A DNA stretch of 64,000 nt. Source: DAOUBF01 sp034432795. Its GTDB lineage: Bacteria > Chloroflexota > Anaerolineae > DSLN01. A model generated the notes under the pieces. It was not told the DNA's origin and made no database searches. It saw nothing but the letters and a program-made list of their open reading frames with translations. The stretch spans positions 1 to 64,000 of the forward strand of contig DAOUBF010000010.1 of the NCBI GenBank assembly GCA_034432795.1. The letters run 5' to 3'. Shown piece by piece: positions 32,944-42,145 of the stretch. The number at the start of each line of letters is the position of its first letter. Position 1 is the first letter of the stretch. The translations under genes were made by a program, and so were the position numbers.

Positions 32944-33130
32944 ATGAGACAACCCTATCCGTTTGGCCTCTGTCTGGGCATCCTCCTGCTGCTCACGGCC
33001 TGCAACGGCGCGGCTCCCTCAGCCGCCCCTCCGGCTCTGAGGAGATCGGCCGGAAGATAACCGTTTCTGGCGGCTCATACACCGACATCTTATCCACCGC
33101 TTTGCGTGATATGGTAGGGGCGCAATCCAT
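32944..33130 (+). pseudogene. Broken rhodanese-like lipoprotein
   Basis: It starts MRQPYPFGLCLGILLLLTAC, a good lipoprotein signal, but reaches a stop at 33060 after 38 codons. In another frame from about 33035 the DNA encodes EEIGRKITVSGGSYTDILST, which resembles the start of the exported rhodanese-like domains of Chloroflexota. Similarity ends near 33110, where a GTAGGGGC repeat begins. I read it as a frameshifted and truncated remnant, once the last gene of the oxidase set. The rhodanese link is from memory of the motif. Confidence 0.5.
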
Positions 33131-33172
33131 TGCACCCCTACGGGCACAACGCGCCGTGCCCCTACCAGTCGC
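33112..33172. repeat. GTAGGGGCGCAA inverted-repeat element
   Basis: GTAGGGGCGCAA-tccat-TTGCACCCCTAC forms a 12-bp stem with one mismatch and is followed by GGGCACAACGCGCCGTGCCCC. A simpler relative (GTAGGGGCCGCCCCTAC) lies at 10822. Confidence 0.65.
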
Positions 33173-33283
33173 CAGCCCCACGTAGCCCCGAATTTGAAAT
33201 GCCCCTCGCCTCTTGGCGGGATGGCCGGGCTGTGGTAGAATCATCCCCATCCTGTACACTGCCCGCTTGATGAGGAGAAGCGC

Positions 33284-34321
33284 GTGCGTAACCTGTTAAT
33301 CACCGGCGGCGCCGGGTTCATCGGCTCCAACTTCGTCCGCATGATGATGGCGAAGTACCCCGACTACCGCTTCGTCGTCTTTGATAAGCTCAACTACCGG
33401 GGCAACCTGCAAAACCTGCGCGATGTGGCCGCCGACCCGCGTTATGCCTTTGTGCGCGGCGACATCTGTGATGCCGAAGCAGTGGCCAGGGTCATCCGCG
33501 ACTACCAGATTGACACCATCGTCAACTTCGCCGCCGAGACCCATGTGGACCGCTCTATCATGGATGCCGACGCCTTCGTGCGCACCGATGTCTATGGCGT
33601 GTACGTCCTGCTGGAAGCGACGCGCAAGTTCGGGCTGGAGCGCTTCCTGCATGTCAGCACCGATGAAGTGTATGGTGAGGTCCTGGAAGGCGCCTCACGG
33701 GAGGACGATCCGCTCCAGCCACGCAGCCCCTATGCCGCCAGCAAGGCCAGCGGTGACCTGCTGGCGCGGGCTTATCACATTACCTATGGGCTGCCGGTGA
33801 TCATCACACGCGGCGGCAACAATATCGGCCCGTACCAATACCCTGAGAACGTCGTGCCGCTGTTCATCACCAACGCCATAGACGACCAGCCGTTGCCGCT
33901 CTACGGGGATGGCTTACAGGAGCGGCCCTACCAGTATGTCCTGGACCACTGCGAGGGGATTGACATTGCTCTGCACCGGGGCGAGCCGGGCGGCATCTAC
34001 AACATCGGGCCGGATGAGCAGGTCCAGAACATTGTCATGGCGCGCAAGCTACTGGACCTGTTGGGCAAGCCGCACTCGCTCATTGTGCACGTCCTTGATC
34101 GGCCCGGCCATGACCGGCGCTACGCACTGGACTGTAGCCGCATCAAGGCGCTGGGCTGGCAGCCCCAACATACGTTTGACCAGGCCCTGGAGAAGACGGT
34201 GCGCTGGTATGTGGAAAACGAGTGGTGGTGGCGGCCCATTAAGAGCGGCGAGTACCGGGCGTATTACCAGGCATGGTATGGCGAGCGCCTGCGCCAGGCC
34301 GCTCAGGGGAGGAGCGCATGA
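33284..34321 (+). CDS. rfbB: dTDP-glucose 4,6-dehydratase
   Basis: 345 residues from a GTG with GAGGAGAAGCGC before it. NAD-binding LITGGAGFIGSNFVRMM, catalytic STDEVYGEV, and the YxxxK pair in SPYAASKASGDLLARA; NNIGPYQYPENVVPLF is characteristic of this enzyme rather than other extended SDRs. It makes dTDP-4-keto-6-deoxyglucose for surface sugars. The other rhamnose genes (rfbA, rfbC, rfbD) are not in the window. It overlaps the zinc-ribbon gene (ATGA). Confidence 0.93.
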   Translation: MRNLLITGGAGFIGSNFVRMMMAKYPDYRFVVFDKLNYRGNLQNLRDVAADPRYAFVRGDICDAEAVARVIRDYQIDTIVNFAAETHVDRSIMDADAFVRTDVYGVYVLLEATRKFGLERFLHVSTDEVYGEVLEGASREDDPLQPRSPYAASKASGDLLARAYHITYGLPVIITRGGNNIGPYQYPENVVPLFITNAIDDQPLPLYGDGLQERPYQYVLDHCEGIDIALHRGEPGGIYNIGPDEQVQNIVMARKLLDLLGKPHSLIVHVLDRPGHDRRYALDCSRIKALGWQPQHTFDQALEKTVRWYVENEWWWRPIKSGEYRAYYQAWYGERLRQAAQGRSA

Positions 34322-34620
34322 ACTTACGCAAAGCGAACGTCCTGCGGCTGGCGACAACGGCCCATGAGATGGAGATGGGGGTGCTGCGAGGACGGCTGTT
34401 CCGCGACCCCGCCAGCGGCAACTGGCAGGTGGAGGGGCTGGACCTGGGGCTGTGGTTGCGCCAGTTTGAGGGCCAGGAGATTGTGCTGATCGCCGGGCGG
34501 CTGGACGATGACCGCCCGGTGCCCGTGCGCGTGTGCCACACCTGTGGCCGCGAGTACAGCGATGTGGAGTGCCCCTACTGCCGCGAGGCGCGCCAGCGGC
34601 TGCGCGGACGGAACGTGTAA
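34318..34620 (+). CDS. Small zinc-ribbon protein
   Basis: 100 residues from the ATG that overlaps the rfbB stop. The first 70 residues form a beta-rich part (VLRGRLFRDPASGNWQVEGL, LRQFEGQEIVLIAGRLDDD). The C-terminus is a zinc ribbon CHTCGREYSDVECPYC. I do not recognise a named family; the zinc ribbon suggests nucleic-acid or protein binding. Translational coupling with rfbB may only reflect the operon. Confidence 0.75.
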   Translation: MNLRKANVLRLATTAHEMEMGVLRGRLFRDPASGNWQVEGLDLGLWLRQFEGQEIVLIAGRLDDDRPVPVRVCHTCGREYSDVECPYCREARQRLRGRNV

Positions 34621-34790
34621 TCCTTCCCCTCTAAGAAGACGGTCGGACCGCCGCAGTGTCGCTGTAAACGCAGGAGGGGCTGACCCTCTCCTGTCCAGGG
34701 GGAAGGCTGGGAGGGGCCCGGCATAGTACGTTCGGCCCATTTGTTATCCCCATAGAAGTATGATACATTAATTTAGATAGGGGATGTGCG

Positions 34791-36767
34791 GTGGCCGGCG
34801 AACGCGTGCTGATCATAGATGATGACCGCCATGCGCGCGACTTCCTGGCCGACCAGGTGTTACGGCCCGCGGGCTATGAGGTCCTGATCGCCCATGATGG
34901 CGCGGATGGGTTGCATAAGGCGCTGCGCGAAGCCCCTGACCTGATCATCCTGGACATGCATATGCCGCGGCTGACCAGCGCGGAGCTTCTAGAGGCGCTG
35001 GCCCAACAGGGCCGCGAAGTGCCACTCATCCTGACCACCGCGTCCGGCTCAGAAGCCCTGGCCGTGCAGGCCTTGCGGCTGGGTGCCCGCGACTATTTGA
35101 CCAAGCCCCTCGCCGTCGCCGAGGCGCAAGCAGCGGTAGAGCGGGCCATGGGCGAAGTGCGCCTGCGCCGCGAACGCGACCAGCTCACCCGCCGCCTGAT
35201 GACCAGCAACCAGCAGCTTGAGCGCCGCCTGCAAGAACTTCATACCCTCATCCAGATCGGCAAAAGCGTCATCGCCCAGCTTGACCTGCAGGCTGTGCTT
35301 AACAGCGTGGTGGAGGCGGCGGTGCGCATCACCCTGGCCGAGGAAGGGCTGTTGCTGCTCCTGGATGAGGAGACCGGCGAGCTTTACGTCCGCGCTGCCC
35401 AGAATGTGGACAGCCATATGGCCCAGGCGCTGCGGCTGCGCGTCAACGATAGCCTGGCGGGTCAGGTCGTGCGCACCGGCAAGCCGGTGATCATCGGCGA
35501 TGCCGGCGCCCACAAGATCAAAACGGCCTACTTGGTGCGCGCCGTCGTCTATGTCCCCCTCAAGACGCGGGAGCGCGTTATCGGCGTGCTCGGCGTGGAC
35601 AACCAGCGCTCGGAACGCGCCTTCAGCCAGCACGACGTGGGGTTGCTCTCGGCGCTGGCCGACTACGCGGCCATCGCCATTGAGAACGCCCGGCTGTATG
35701 CCGCCGTCCAGACCGCCAAAGGGCGGCTGGAGGCCCTGCTACATTCCACAGAGGACGCGGTCATCGTGGTGGATGAGCACGGGCGCCTGGCGCTGTACAA
35801 CGCGGCGGCGGCCCGCGCCTTTGAGTTTGAGGAAGGGGATGCCACCGGCAAGCCTCTCCAGGACGTGATCCACAATGAGGCGCTCCTGGCCTTGTTTGAA
35901 CTGCCTGCGGGGGCGCGCCGCGGGGAGATCCCCCTGAGCGATGGGCGCGTCCTCAACGCCCACGCCACGCCTGTGGAGGGCGCAGGGACCATCGTGGTGA
36001 TGCAGGACATCACCCATCTGAAGATGCTGGACCGGCTGAAGAGCGAATTCGTGGCCTCGGTCTCGCATGACCTGCGCTCGCCCTTGACCGCCGTCTTGGG
36101 CTATCTGGACCTGCTCAGCCGCGCCGGGCCGCTGAACGAGCAGCAACACCTGTACGTGGAGCAAATCCACCATAGTGTCAGGACGATCATCACGCTGATC
36201 AACGATGTCCTGGACTTGAGCCGGATTGAGGCGGGTCTGGATCAGGCCAAGATCGCGTTAGACCTGGCGCCGCTGCTCCGCGAGGTGGTGGAAAGCTTCC
36301 GCCCGCAGAGCCAGGCGAGGAAGCAACACCTGACGCTCAGCGTGACCGGGGCGCTGCCGCCTATCCTGGGCAATCCCACGCGCCTGCGCCAGGCGATCGC
36401 CAACCTGGTGGACAACGCCATCAAATACACGGCGGACGGGGGCAAGATTGAGGTGGAGGCCTGCTCACGCGACGGGCAGATCATCCTGCGGGTGAGCGAC
36501 ACAGGCGTGGGCATCTCCCCTGCTGAACAGGCCCATATCTTTGACAAGTTCTACCGTGGCCGTGATGTTAGCGGTAAAAGCGCAGGCACGGGCCTGGGCC
36601 TCTCCATCGTCCGCTCGGTGGTAGAAGGGCACGGAGGCCGGGTGTGGGTGGAGAGCAGGGCCGGCAGCGGCAGTGTCTTCACCATCGTCCTGCCCACGAT
36701 GTCCGCAGCGGCAGGCGGGCAGGACACGGGGTCACCGACGATGGACGACAGGCGACGGACGACGTGA
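34791..36767 (+). CDS. Hybrid REC-GAF-PAS histidine kinase
   Basis: 658 residues from a GTG. Receiver domain at 1-120 (IIDDDRHARDF, LIILDMHMPRL, DYLTKPLAVAE), a short coiled coil, GAF (about 155-305), PAS (about 310-405, EDAVIVVDEHGRLALYNAAA), HisKA with phosphoacceptor His in ASVSHDLRSPLTAVLG, and HATPase (NLVDNAIKYTADGG, DTGVGISPAEQ, GTGLGLSIVRSVVEGHGG). With no membrane segment it is a cytoplasmic sensor. An N-terminal receiver on a kinase suggests it lies downstream of another kinase. The last codons (MDDRRRTT) are GACGACGG repeat. Confidence 0.92.
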   Translation: MAGERVLIIDDDRHARDFLADQVLRPAGYEVLIAHDGADGLHKALREAPDLIILDMHMPRLTSAELLEALAQQGREVPLILTTASGSEALAVQALRLGARDYLTKPLAVAEAQAAVERAMGEVRLRRERDQLTRRLMTSNQQLERRLQELHTLIQIGKSVIAQLDLQAVLNSVVEAAVRITLAEEGLLLLLDEETGELYVRAAQNVDSHMAQALRLRVNDSLAGQVVRTGKPVIIGDAGAHKIKTAYLVRAVVYVPLKTRERVIGVLGVDNQRSERAFSQHDVGLLSALADYAAIAIENARLYAAVQTAKGRLEALLHSTEDAVIVVDEHGRLALYNAAAARAFEFEEGDATGKPLQDVIHNEALLALFELPAGARRGEIPLSDGRVLNAHATPVEGAGTIVVMQDITHLKMLDRLKSEFVASVSHDLRSPLTAVLGYLDLLSRAGPLNEQQHLYVEQIHHSVRTIITLINDVLDLSRIEAGLDQAKIALDLAPLLREVVESFRPQSQARKQHLTLSVTGALPPILGNPTRLRQAIANLVDNAIKYTADGGKIEVEACSRDGQIILRVSDTGVGISPAEQAHIFDKFYRGRDVSGKSAGTGLGLSIVRSVVEGHGGRVWVESRAGSGSVFTIVLPTMSAAAGGQDTGSPTMDDRRRTT

Positions 36768-36771
36768 GGGA

Positions 36772-39258
36772 CTACCTCACTTCAATCGTCACGGTTGCGC
36801 TGGTCACGGTCTGGCCCTGGGCATCCTTCCCAATGGCCTGGAAGGTGTGTAACCCAGGGGCTAACGTCCACAGCGTGCGGTAAGGCGGGCCGGTAAACTC
36901 CGCCAACACCTCCCCATCGGCAAGCAAAGTCACCTGGGCCAACGGAGCGCCGGCCTGCGCCTCAACTGCGATGCGCTGGTCGCTGCGCGGCAGGGCAGGC
37001 GAGAGGCGCAGGATCGCGCCCGGATCGGGGCTGCTCAGCCAGAGAGGGCGCAAGGCAGCGGTCTCTGTCCCATGTATATTCCCTGAATCGTCTATAACGG
37101 GCCATTGGCCATTCTCCCTGGCCCATTCACGCGCTTCAGGCGGCAGGACCAGGGCGACGCGGGTGGCCCTGCGCTCCGGCGGCGTGTCCGGGCCTGCGGG
37201 GAGACCGGTGGCCAGGTCAATCTGAATGGGCCGATAAAAGGTATCGGCCTGGGTCGGCTGTGTGCCGGCAATGAACAGTTCGGTGCGCCTGTGGGGGCAA
37301 TAGGGCGTGGGCAGCAGGCCCGACAGGGCGCACACCTCCACACGCACCAGCCCCGGCGGCTGCTTGAATTGCAGAGGGGGACGACCTTTCAACACCTGCT
37401 CCATAAAGTCATGCCAGATCGGGCCGGCGCCGCTGATGCCGGAGACATCATACATAGGGCTATTGTCGGCATTGCCCACCCAGACACCGACCACCAGGTC
37501 AGGTGTATAGCCGATTGTCCAGTTATCGCGCCAATCCGTCGTCGTCCCCGTCTTGGCGGCTGCCGGGCGGCTGAGGTTGAGCACGCTGTTGTGGCCGAAG
37601 GCCGGCGCCCGTGCGTCATCGTCGCTGAGGATGTCGGTGATCAGGTAGGCCACGCGCGGATCCAGGACGGAGGACGCAGGACGGACGACGGAAGACGGAG
37701 ATAAATCCGTCCTCCGTCTCCCGTCGTCCGTCGTCACTGCCAGGATAGCGGTCGGCTGGACGCGGTAGCCGCCGTTGGCGAAGGCAGCGTAGGCGGCGGT
37801 CAACTCCAGCAGGCGGACCTCGCCCCCGCCCAGGGTGAGCGCCAGGCCGAAGCGGCTGGTATCGGTAAAGGTGGAGATGCCCAGGGCACGGGCGAGTTGC
37901 ACCATCCGCTCCAGCCCGACGTGCTCCAGGGCCTTGACGGCGGGGATGTTGTAGGAGGAGGCCAGGGCCTCGCGCACCAGCACCGGCCCATGATACCGGC
38001 GGTCGTAGTTCTCTGGCACATAGGGCGTCCCTTCGCGTGTGGGGAAACTGGTGCGCACGTCCAGGATCATGGTCGCTGGCGTCCAGGGGTTCTCGCCGCT
38101 GAAGGCCGCCGCGTAGGTGATGGGCTTGATGGCCGAGCCGGGCTGGCGCGGCGCCAGCGCCATGTTGACCGCGCCGCTGATGCGCGCATTAAAGTAATCC
38201 GGGCTGCCCAGCATCGCCAGGATTTCGCCGGTCTGCGGGTCCAGGGCGACCAGCGCAGCGTCGTTCACGTTGGAGGCGGGCTGCTCCTCTTTCAGCCGCG
38301 CCAGATGGCGGCGGGCGATGGCCTCGGCCGCGTGCTGCCAGTCCAGGTCCAGCGTCGTGGTCACCACCAGCCCCTGGCGGTACAGGGCCTCGCCATATTC
38401 ACGCTCCAGGAGCGACCAGACGTACATGACGAAGTGGGGCGCTTCAATGGGGAAGGGTGTGGCGGTGAACTGGAGCTTCTCCGCCTTCGCCAGTCGCGCC
38501 TCTTCATCCGTGATATAGCCCTGTTTGACCATGAGGTCCAGCACAGTGGCCTGGCGGATGCGGGCGGCTTCCGGGTTGGTGAGTGGGTCGTAGGCGGCGG
38601 GCGATTGGGGCAGACCGGCGATCAGCGCCGACTCGGCCAGGTCAAGCTGCTCCACCGATTTGCCGAAGTAGGCGCGGGCGGCGGCCTCCACGCCGAAGGC
38701 CAGATGGCCGTAGTAGGTCTGGTTGAGGTAGAGGGTCAGAATCTCGTCCTTGGAGAAGGCGCGGGCCAACCGCCAGGCCAGGATAGTCTCGCGCAGCTTG
38801 CGCGTGAGCGTGCGTTCCTGGCGCTGCTGCGGGTCAAGCAGCAGGTTGCGGGCGACCTGCTGGGTGATGGTGCTGCCGCCGGAGCGGACCTCGCCGCCCT
38901 GGAGGTTGATCCAGATGGCCCGCAGGATGCCGCGCAGGTCCACGCCGGGGTTGGTGTAGAAGCTGGCGTCCTCGGTGGCCACCGTCGCCTGGCGCAAAGC
39001 CAGCGGGATGCGCTCCAGGGGGATGGTGGTATGCCGCCCGGCGCGGGGGTCGGCGATCTCGTAAAGCAGCCGCCCGTGCCGGTCATACAGCCGCGTGCTG
39101 GGCGCGGCCAGGTTATGGCCCAAGGCATCCAGCGAGGGCAGGTCCACAAACAGCCAGGCATACACGCCCCATGCGGCCAGGAGGAAAAGCAACAGGGGAA
39201 TGGCAAAGAGCTTAAGGCGACGAGAAGGTCGGAAGCGTACAGACTTGACGAGATGCAT
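36772..39258 (-). CDS. pbpC: Penicillin-binding protein 1C
   Basis: 828 residues from the ATG at 39258. One membrane helix, then transglycosylase (EDASFYTNPGVDLRG, GGSTITQQVARNLLL, Glu in EDASF) and transpeptidase motifs: SxxK in PGSAIKPITYA, SxN in SSYNIPAVKAL, KTG in AAKTGTTTDWRDN. The extra C-terminal module (SGLLPTPYCPHRRTELF and the final beta domain ending VTIEV) marks PBP1C. It polymerises and crosslinks peptidoglycan. A 25-residue insert (TTDDGRRRTDLSPSSVV onward) before DPRVAYLITDIL is an in-frame repeat copy. Confidence 0.93.
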   Translation of the reverse strand: MHLVKSVRFRPSRRLKLFAIPLLLFLLAAWGVYAWLFVDLPSLDALGHNLAAPSTRLYDRHGRLLYEIADPRAGRHTTIPLERIPLALRQATVATEDASFYTNPGVDLRGILRAIWINLQGGEVRSGGSTITQQVARNLLLDPQQRQERTLTRKLRETILAWRLARAFSKDEILTLYLNQTYYGHLAFGVEAAARAYFGKSVEQLDLAESALIAGLPQSPAAYDPLTNPEAARIRQATVLDLMVKQGYITDEEARLAKAEKLQFTATPFPIEAPHFVMYVWSLLEREYGEALYRQGLVVTTTLDLDWQHAAEAIARRHLARLKEEQPASNVNDAALVALDPQTGEILAMLGSPDYFNARISGAVNMALAPRQPGSAIKPITYAAAFSGENPWTPATMILDVRTSFPTREGTPYVPENYDRRYHGPVLVREALASSYNIPAVKALEHVGLERMVQLARALGISTFTDTSRFGLALTLGGGEVRLLELTAAYAAFANGGYRVQPTAILAVTTDDGRRRTDLSPSSVVRPASSVLDPRVAYLITDILSDDDARAPAFGHNSVLNLSRPAAAKTGTTTDWRDNWTIGYTPDLVVGVWVGNADNSPMYDVSGISGAGPIWHDFMEQVLKGRPPLQFKQPPGLVRVEVCALSGLLPTPYCPHRRTELFIAGTQPTQADTFYRPIQIDLATGLPAGPDTPPERRATRVALVLPPEAREWARENGQWPVIDDSGNIHGTETAALRPLWLSSPDPGAILRLSPALPRSDQRIAVEAQAGAPLAQVTLLADGEVLAEFTGPPYRTLWTLAPGLHTFQAIGKDAQGQTVTSATVTIEVR
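37658..37738. repeat. Inverted GACGACGG repeat inside pbpC
   Basis: GGACGGAGGACGCAGGACGG / ACGACGGAAGACGGAGATAA then the inverted partner ATCCGTCCTCCGTCTCCCGT / CGTCCGTCGTC. The palindrome of roughly 30 bp per arm adds about 25 codons to pbpC without breaking the frame. Confidence 0.85.
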
Positions 39259-39335
39259 AAGTATGGTCAATCGTCCAGCATGGCGGGCCAGAAGGCTCGC
39301 CGAAAGAGCGCATTTCAATTACAGGGCAACCGTCA

Positions 39336-39430
39336 CCCCCTCCCTGGCCCTCCTCCATCCAGGGGGAGGGAACAAATGTTACCTCCTCCCCCTTGCGGGG
39401 GAGGGTGGGGGATACCCGCCGGGCTACCCA
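39336..39430. repeat. G/C-rich palindromic repeat
   Basis: CCCTCCTCCATCCAGGGGGA and CTCCTCCCCCTTGCGGGGGA pair with neighbouring G-runs, giving two adjacent hairpins between pbpC and the 39457 gene. Same family as 13640 and 40430. Confidence 0.65.
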
Positions 39431-39456
39431 AAAGCAGGGAGGCGCAAGGCCCGTCC

Positions 39457-40317
39457 CTACTTCCCCCGATAGTCCACCACCGCCTTGACGAGCTTGACGG
39501 CAATGCTACCGCCGGGCACAATCAGGCCCACCGCGTCGGCAGTCACGTCAAAAAGCACGTCGCGTGTAAGCATATCCTTGAGCTGCTTGAGTTGCTCGCT
39601 CAGCCTCTTACCACCCGTGCGCATCTCTCCCGTAAGCGCATCCAACTCTACCACAACCTTCTTGCCTTTAGCCGTCCACTCATATTCCAGCGCATATACA
39701 GGCCGGAAGTTCAGGTCCATCACCTCAAATTCAACGCGTTCCTCAAGGACATCCTGGGCCTGCTGGACCGGCCTGACCACCTCGGCCATCACCTGGCGCA
39801 CCACTGCCGAGGCACGCACCTGCGGCGGCACGACCAACACGCCCTCCGGCGCAAAGGTTGCCAGGTCAAGGATTTCCGTTTTGGCAAAGGATAGGTATTT
39901 GCTTAGATCGGCTTTGTGACCGGATAGCCCATCAAAGGTATAACTCACGCGCTGCTCTTCAACGCAATGCTCCACGCCGGCCAGCGAGAAGCCGGGAGCG
40001 CCTTTGGCTTGCGCCTCCACCACCACCTCCTGGCCCAGCACCGTGACGCGCCGGACCTCCGGCCCGCTGACAGGGATAATGTAGGTGCGCTGCCGGTTAT
40101 AGACGGTGCGTGTAAACAGCGTCACCAGCCAGAACGGTTCCAACCGATTTTCAACAGCGGTCAGGCGGACATCTTCTGGCCTGGGGCGCGTGAGCAGCGC
40201 ACCGACCGTCCCGGCGACCAGACCGGTTTTCTTCTGCTCCACCTGATCGCGGGCAGCTTCCAGCGCGATCTGTGGGGGGAAATAGTAGGTGTGTTCGGAG
40301 GCGAGGTAAATATCCAC
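39457..40317 (-). CDS. Conserved hypothetical, beta-rich protein
   Basis: 286 residues, no signal or membrane segment. Four features stand out: an N-terminal LASEHTYYFPPQIALEAARD, a central mixed alpha/beta part, a basic segment ALEYEWTAKGKKVVVELDAL that resembles a PepSY-like or ArsA-like strand pair, and an amphipathic helix EQLKQLKDMLTRDVL near the end. None is diagnostic. It lies between pbpC (same strand, separated by repeats) and a repeat-filled gap. I do not recognise the family. Confidence 0.6.
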   Translation of the reverse strand: MDIYLASEHTYYFPPQIALEAARDQVEQKKTGLVAGTVGALLTRPRPEDVRLTAVENRLEPFWLVTLFTRTVYNRQRTYIIPVSGPEVRRVTVLGQEVVVEAQAKGAPGFSLAGVEHCVEEQRVSYTFDGLSGHKADLSKYLSFAKTEILDLATFAPEGVLVVPPQVRASAVVRQVMAEVVRPVQQAQDVLEERVEFEVMDLNFRPVYALEYEWTAKGKKVVVELDALTGEMRTGGKRLSEQLKQLKDMLTRDVLFDVTADAVGLIVPGGSIAVKLVKAVVDYRGK

Positions 40318-40429
40318 AACGCACCCCCTTAGTGTCCAGAGAGAGCGGCTTCAAATATAACAGGCCAGTCCACGTGTATGTATAGTATAGGCCCATCGTC
40401 GCCTCAGGGCAATAAGTGCGACGATGCCA

Positions 40430-40560
40430 GTTACCCCCCACCCCAACCCTCCCCCGCCAGGGGGGAGGGAGTAATATGGCCCTCACCCCTGTGCCCCTCT
40501 CCCACGCTGCGGGAGAGGGGGTGACCGCTGACAGTTGCCCCAAAATTGAAATGCACTCCC
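40430..40560. repeat. Long G/C-rich palindromic repeat with AAAATTGAA tail
   Basis: Contains CCCCACCCCAACCCTCCCCC, the palindrome CCCTCTCCCACGCTGCGGGA/GAGGG shared with 13640-13800, and the tail TGACCGCTGACAGTTGCCCC then AAAATTGAAATGCACTCCCC shared with 27773-27813. A mosaic of two repeat copies. Confidence 0.75.
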
Positions 40561-40575
40561 CTCTTTTTTATTGAG

Positions 40576-40604
40576 TTGCTCTCCTCCCGAATACGGGGTA
40601 TACT
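40576..40604 (+). promoter_or_regulatory. Promoter of the GH-like gene
   Basis: TTGCTC (40576-40581), 17-bp spacer, TATACT (40599-40604). The ATG is 73 bp downstream; no clear ribosome site is visible before it. Confidence 0.55.
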
Positions 40605-40676
40605 AAGGCGACCTGCGCCTGAGGGGGCAGGCGCGAAGCAGACCTCGTCCCCTACCCGGGTGCCGGGTAACTATTC

Positions 40677-41921
40677 ATGAATCGCTTCAGATTAAATAAC
40701 CCTCAGGCCGTCATTGTCCTGGTTGTTGTTGCCGTTGCTGCTCTGGGACTGATTGGGGGGATTGTTTTCCTGGTTGGCCAGCGCGCCAGCGGGGCGGTCA
40801 TCAGGCCGGATGCGACGCCCACACCCGCCTCGGTAAGCCGGGGGACGCCGGGCGCGCCGTCCTCCTCCTGGCTGTACCTGCCGCTTCTGATTCACGCCAG
40901 CGTCTCGCCCACTGAAACGCCCACGCCGCCCGGCACGCCAGAACCGACAGGGACGCCCGGCCCTACCGATACACCCACGCCCACGCCCACACCGCGCTGG
41001 CCAGAGCCTTTGGAGGCGCCGGGGCGCAGCCGGTTGAGCATCCATGTCATCTGGAACACGTCGCCCGACATTGTGGAATTTGTGTATCGCACCAAACCGG
41101 CAGTCGTCAAAGCGGTGGACGACCTGGGGTGGCTGCAGCGGGTCAAAGAGCTTTCGCCCAAGACGGTGACGATTGCCCGCCTGAGCCTGCCTTCGCAGAC
41201 GGTTGCCGGTGACCCGGTGGCGGCGGCGCAGGCCTTCGTCGCCCAGTACCTGCCGACGTTCCTGGAACGCCCTTATGTGGATTACTGGGAGGGGTGGAAT
41301 GAGCCGGATACCAGCCACATGGCCTGGTACGCTGCGTTTGAGGCCGAGCGCGTGCGTGTCATGGCCCGCTACGGCCTGAAGGCGTCCATCGGGAATTTCG
41401 CTGCGGGGACGCCAGAATGGGATCAGTTCCTGGCCTTCCTCCCGGCGATTCAGGCGGCGCAGCAGTACGACGGTATCCTGGGCCTGCACGAGTATGATGC
41501 GCCCACGTTCAATCGCTCGGTAGGCATCCCCCTGCCGGGACGGCCTGCCTATCCCGATCGCGGTGTGCTGGCGCTGCGTTACCGTTACTGGTATGAGGAC
41601 ATTCTTAAGCCGCGCGGGCTGGTGATCCCGCTGGTCATCTCGGAGGCCGGAATTGACGGCGGTATCCAGAACCGGCCCGGGCCCGCCGATGCCAGGGGCT
41701 GGCGCGATTTCGCCACATACTGGGGCGAAAGCGGCCTGAGCCACGACGCCACCCGCTTCTATTTGGAGCAACTGGCCTGGTATGACAGTGAGGTGCAGAA
41801 GGACGATTACGTGCTCGGTTTCACCGTGTTCACGGCAGGCCCCCTGGGCGAAGAGTGGGAGAGCTTTGACATTACCCAGATTTTGCCCAAGATCGCCTAC
41901 TACATGGTGAGCCAGCGCTAG
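40677..41921 (+). CDS. Anchored TIM-barrel protein, glycosidase-like
   Basis: 414 residues. N-terminal helix (AVIVLVVVAVAALGLIGGIVFLVG) as anchor or signal, then a Pro/Thr-rich linker (PTETPTPPGTPEPTGTPGPT) like a glycosylated cell-wall spacer, and a barrel domain from about residue 120. The pattern VDYWEGWNEPDTSH is the strand-4 NEP motif of clan A glycoside hydrolases, giving a likely acid/base Glu. LHEYDAPTF and VISEAGIDGG (a likely nucleophile Glu) match later strands. Related to GH39/GH5-like domains; the substrate is unknown. The linker and promoter indicate a single surface enzyme. Confidence 0.75.
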   Translation: MNRFRLNNPQAVIVLVVVAVAALGLIGGIVFLVGQRASGAVIRPDATPTPASVSRGTPGAPSSSWLYLPLLIHASVSPTETPTPPGTPEPTGTPGPTDTPTPTPTPRWPEPLEAPGRSRLSIHVIWNTSPDIVEFVYRTKPAVVKAVDDLGWLQRVKELSPKTVTIARLSLPSQTVAGDPVAAAQAFVAQYLPTFLERPYVDYWEGWNEPDTSHMAWYAAFEAERVRVMARYGLKASIGNFAAGTPEWDQFLAFLPAIQAAQQYDGILGLHEYDAPTFNRSVGIPLPGRPAYPDRGVLALRYRYWYEDILKPRGLVIPLVISEAGIDGGIQNRPGPADARGWRDFATYWGESGLSHDATRFYLEQLAWYDSEVQKDDYVLGFTVFTAGPLGEEWESFDITQILPKIAYYMVSQR

Positions 41922-42145
41922 CCAGCCCACCCTCACCCCTGCCCCCTCTCCCCAAGCTTCGGGGAGGAGGTAGCTTCGTTCTATCTCCTGGCTTGCGTTG
42001 CCCGAATTTTTGAATACACTTTCCTGAAGAAATGTTACCCCCCTTGCCCGATGAATGCATCCGGGCAGGCTGCCCGCAGCCATACTGAGAAGATGCTCAG
42101 GATAATCTTAAGGAATTTTATGGAAACTATGAGGAGGAACAATCC

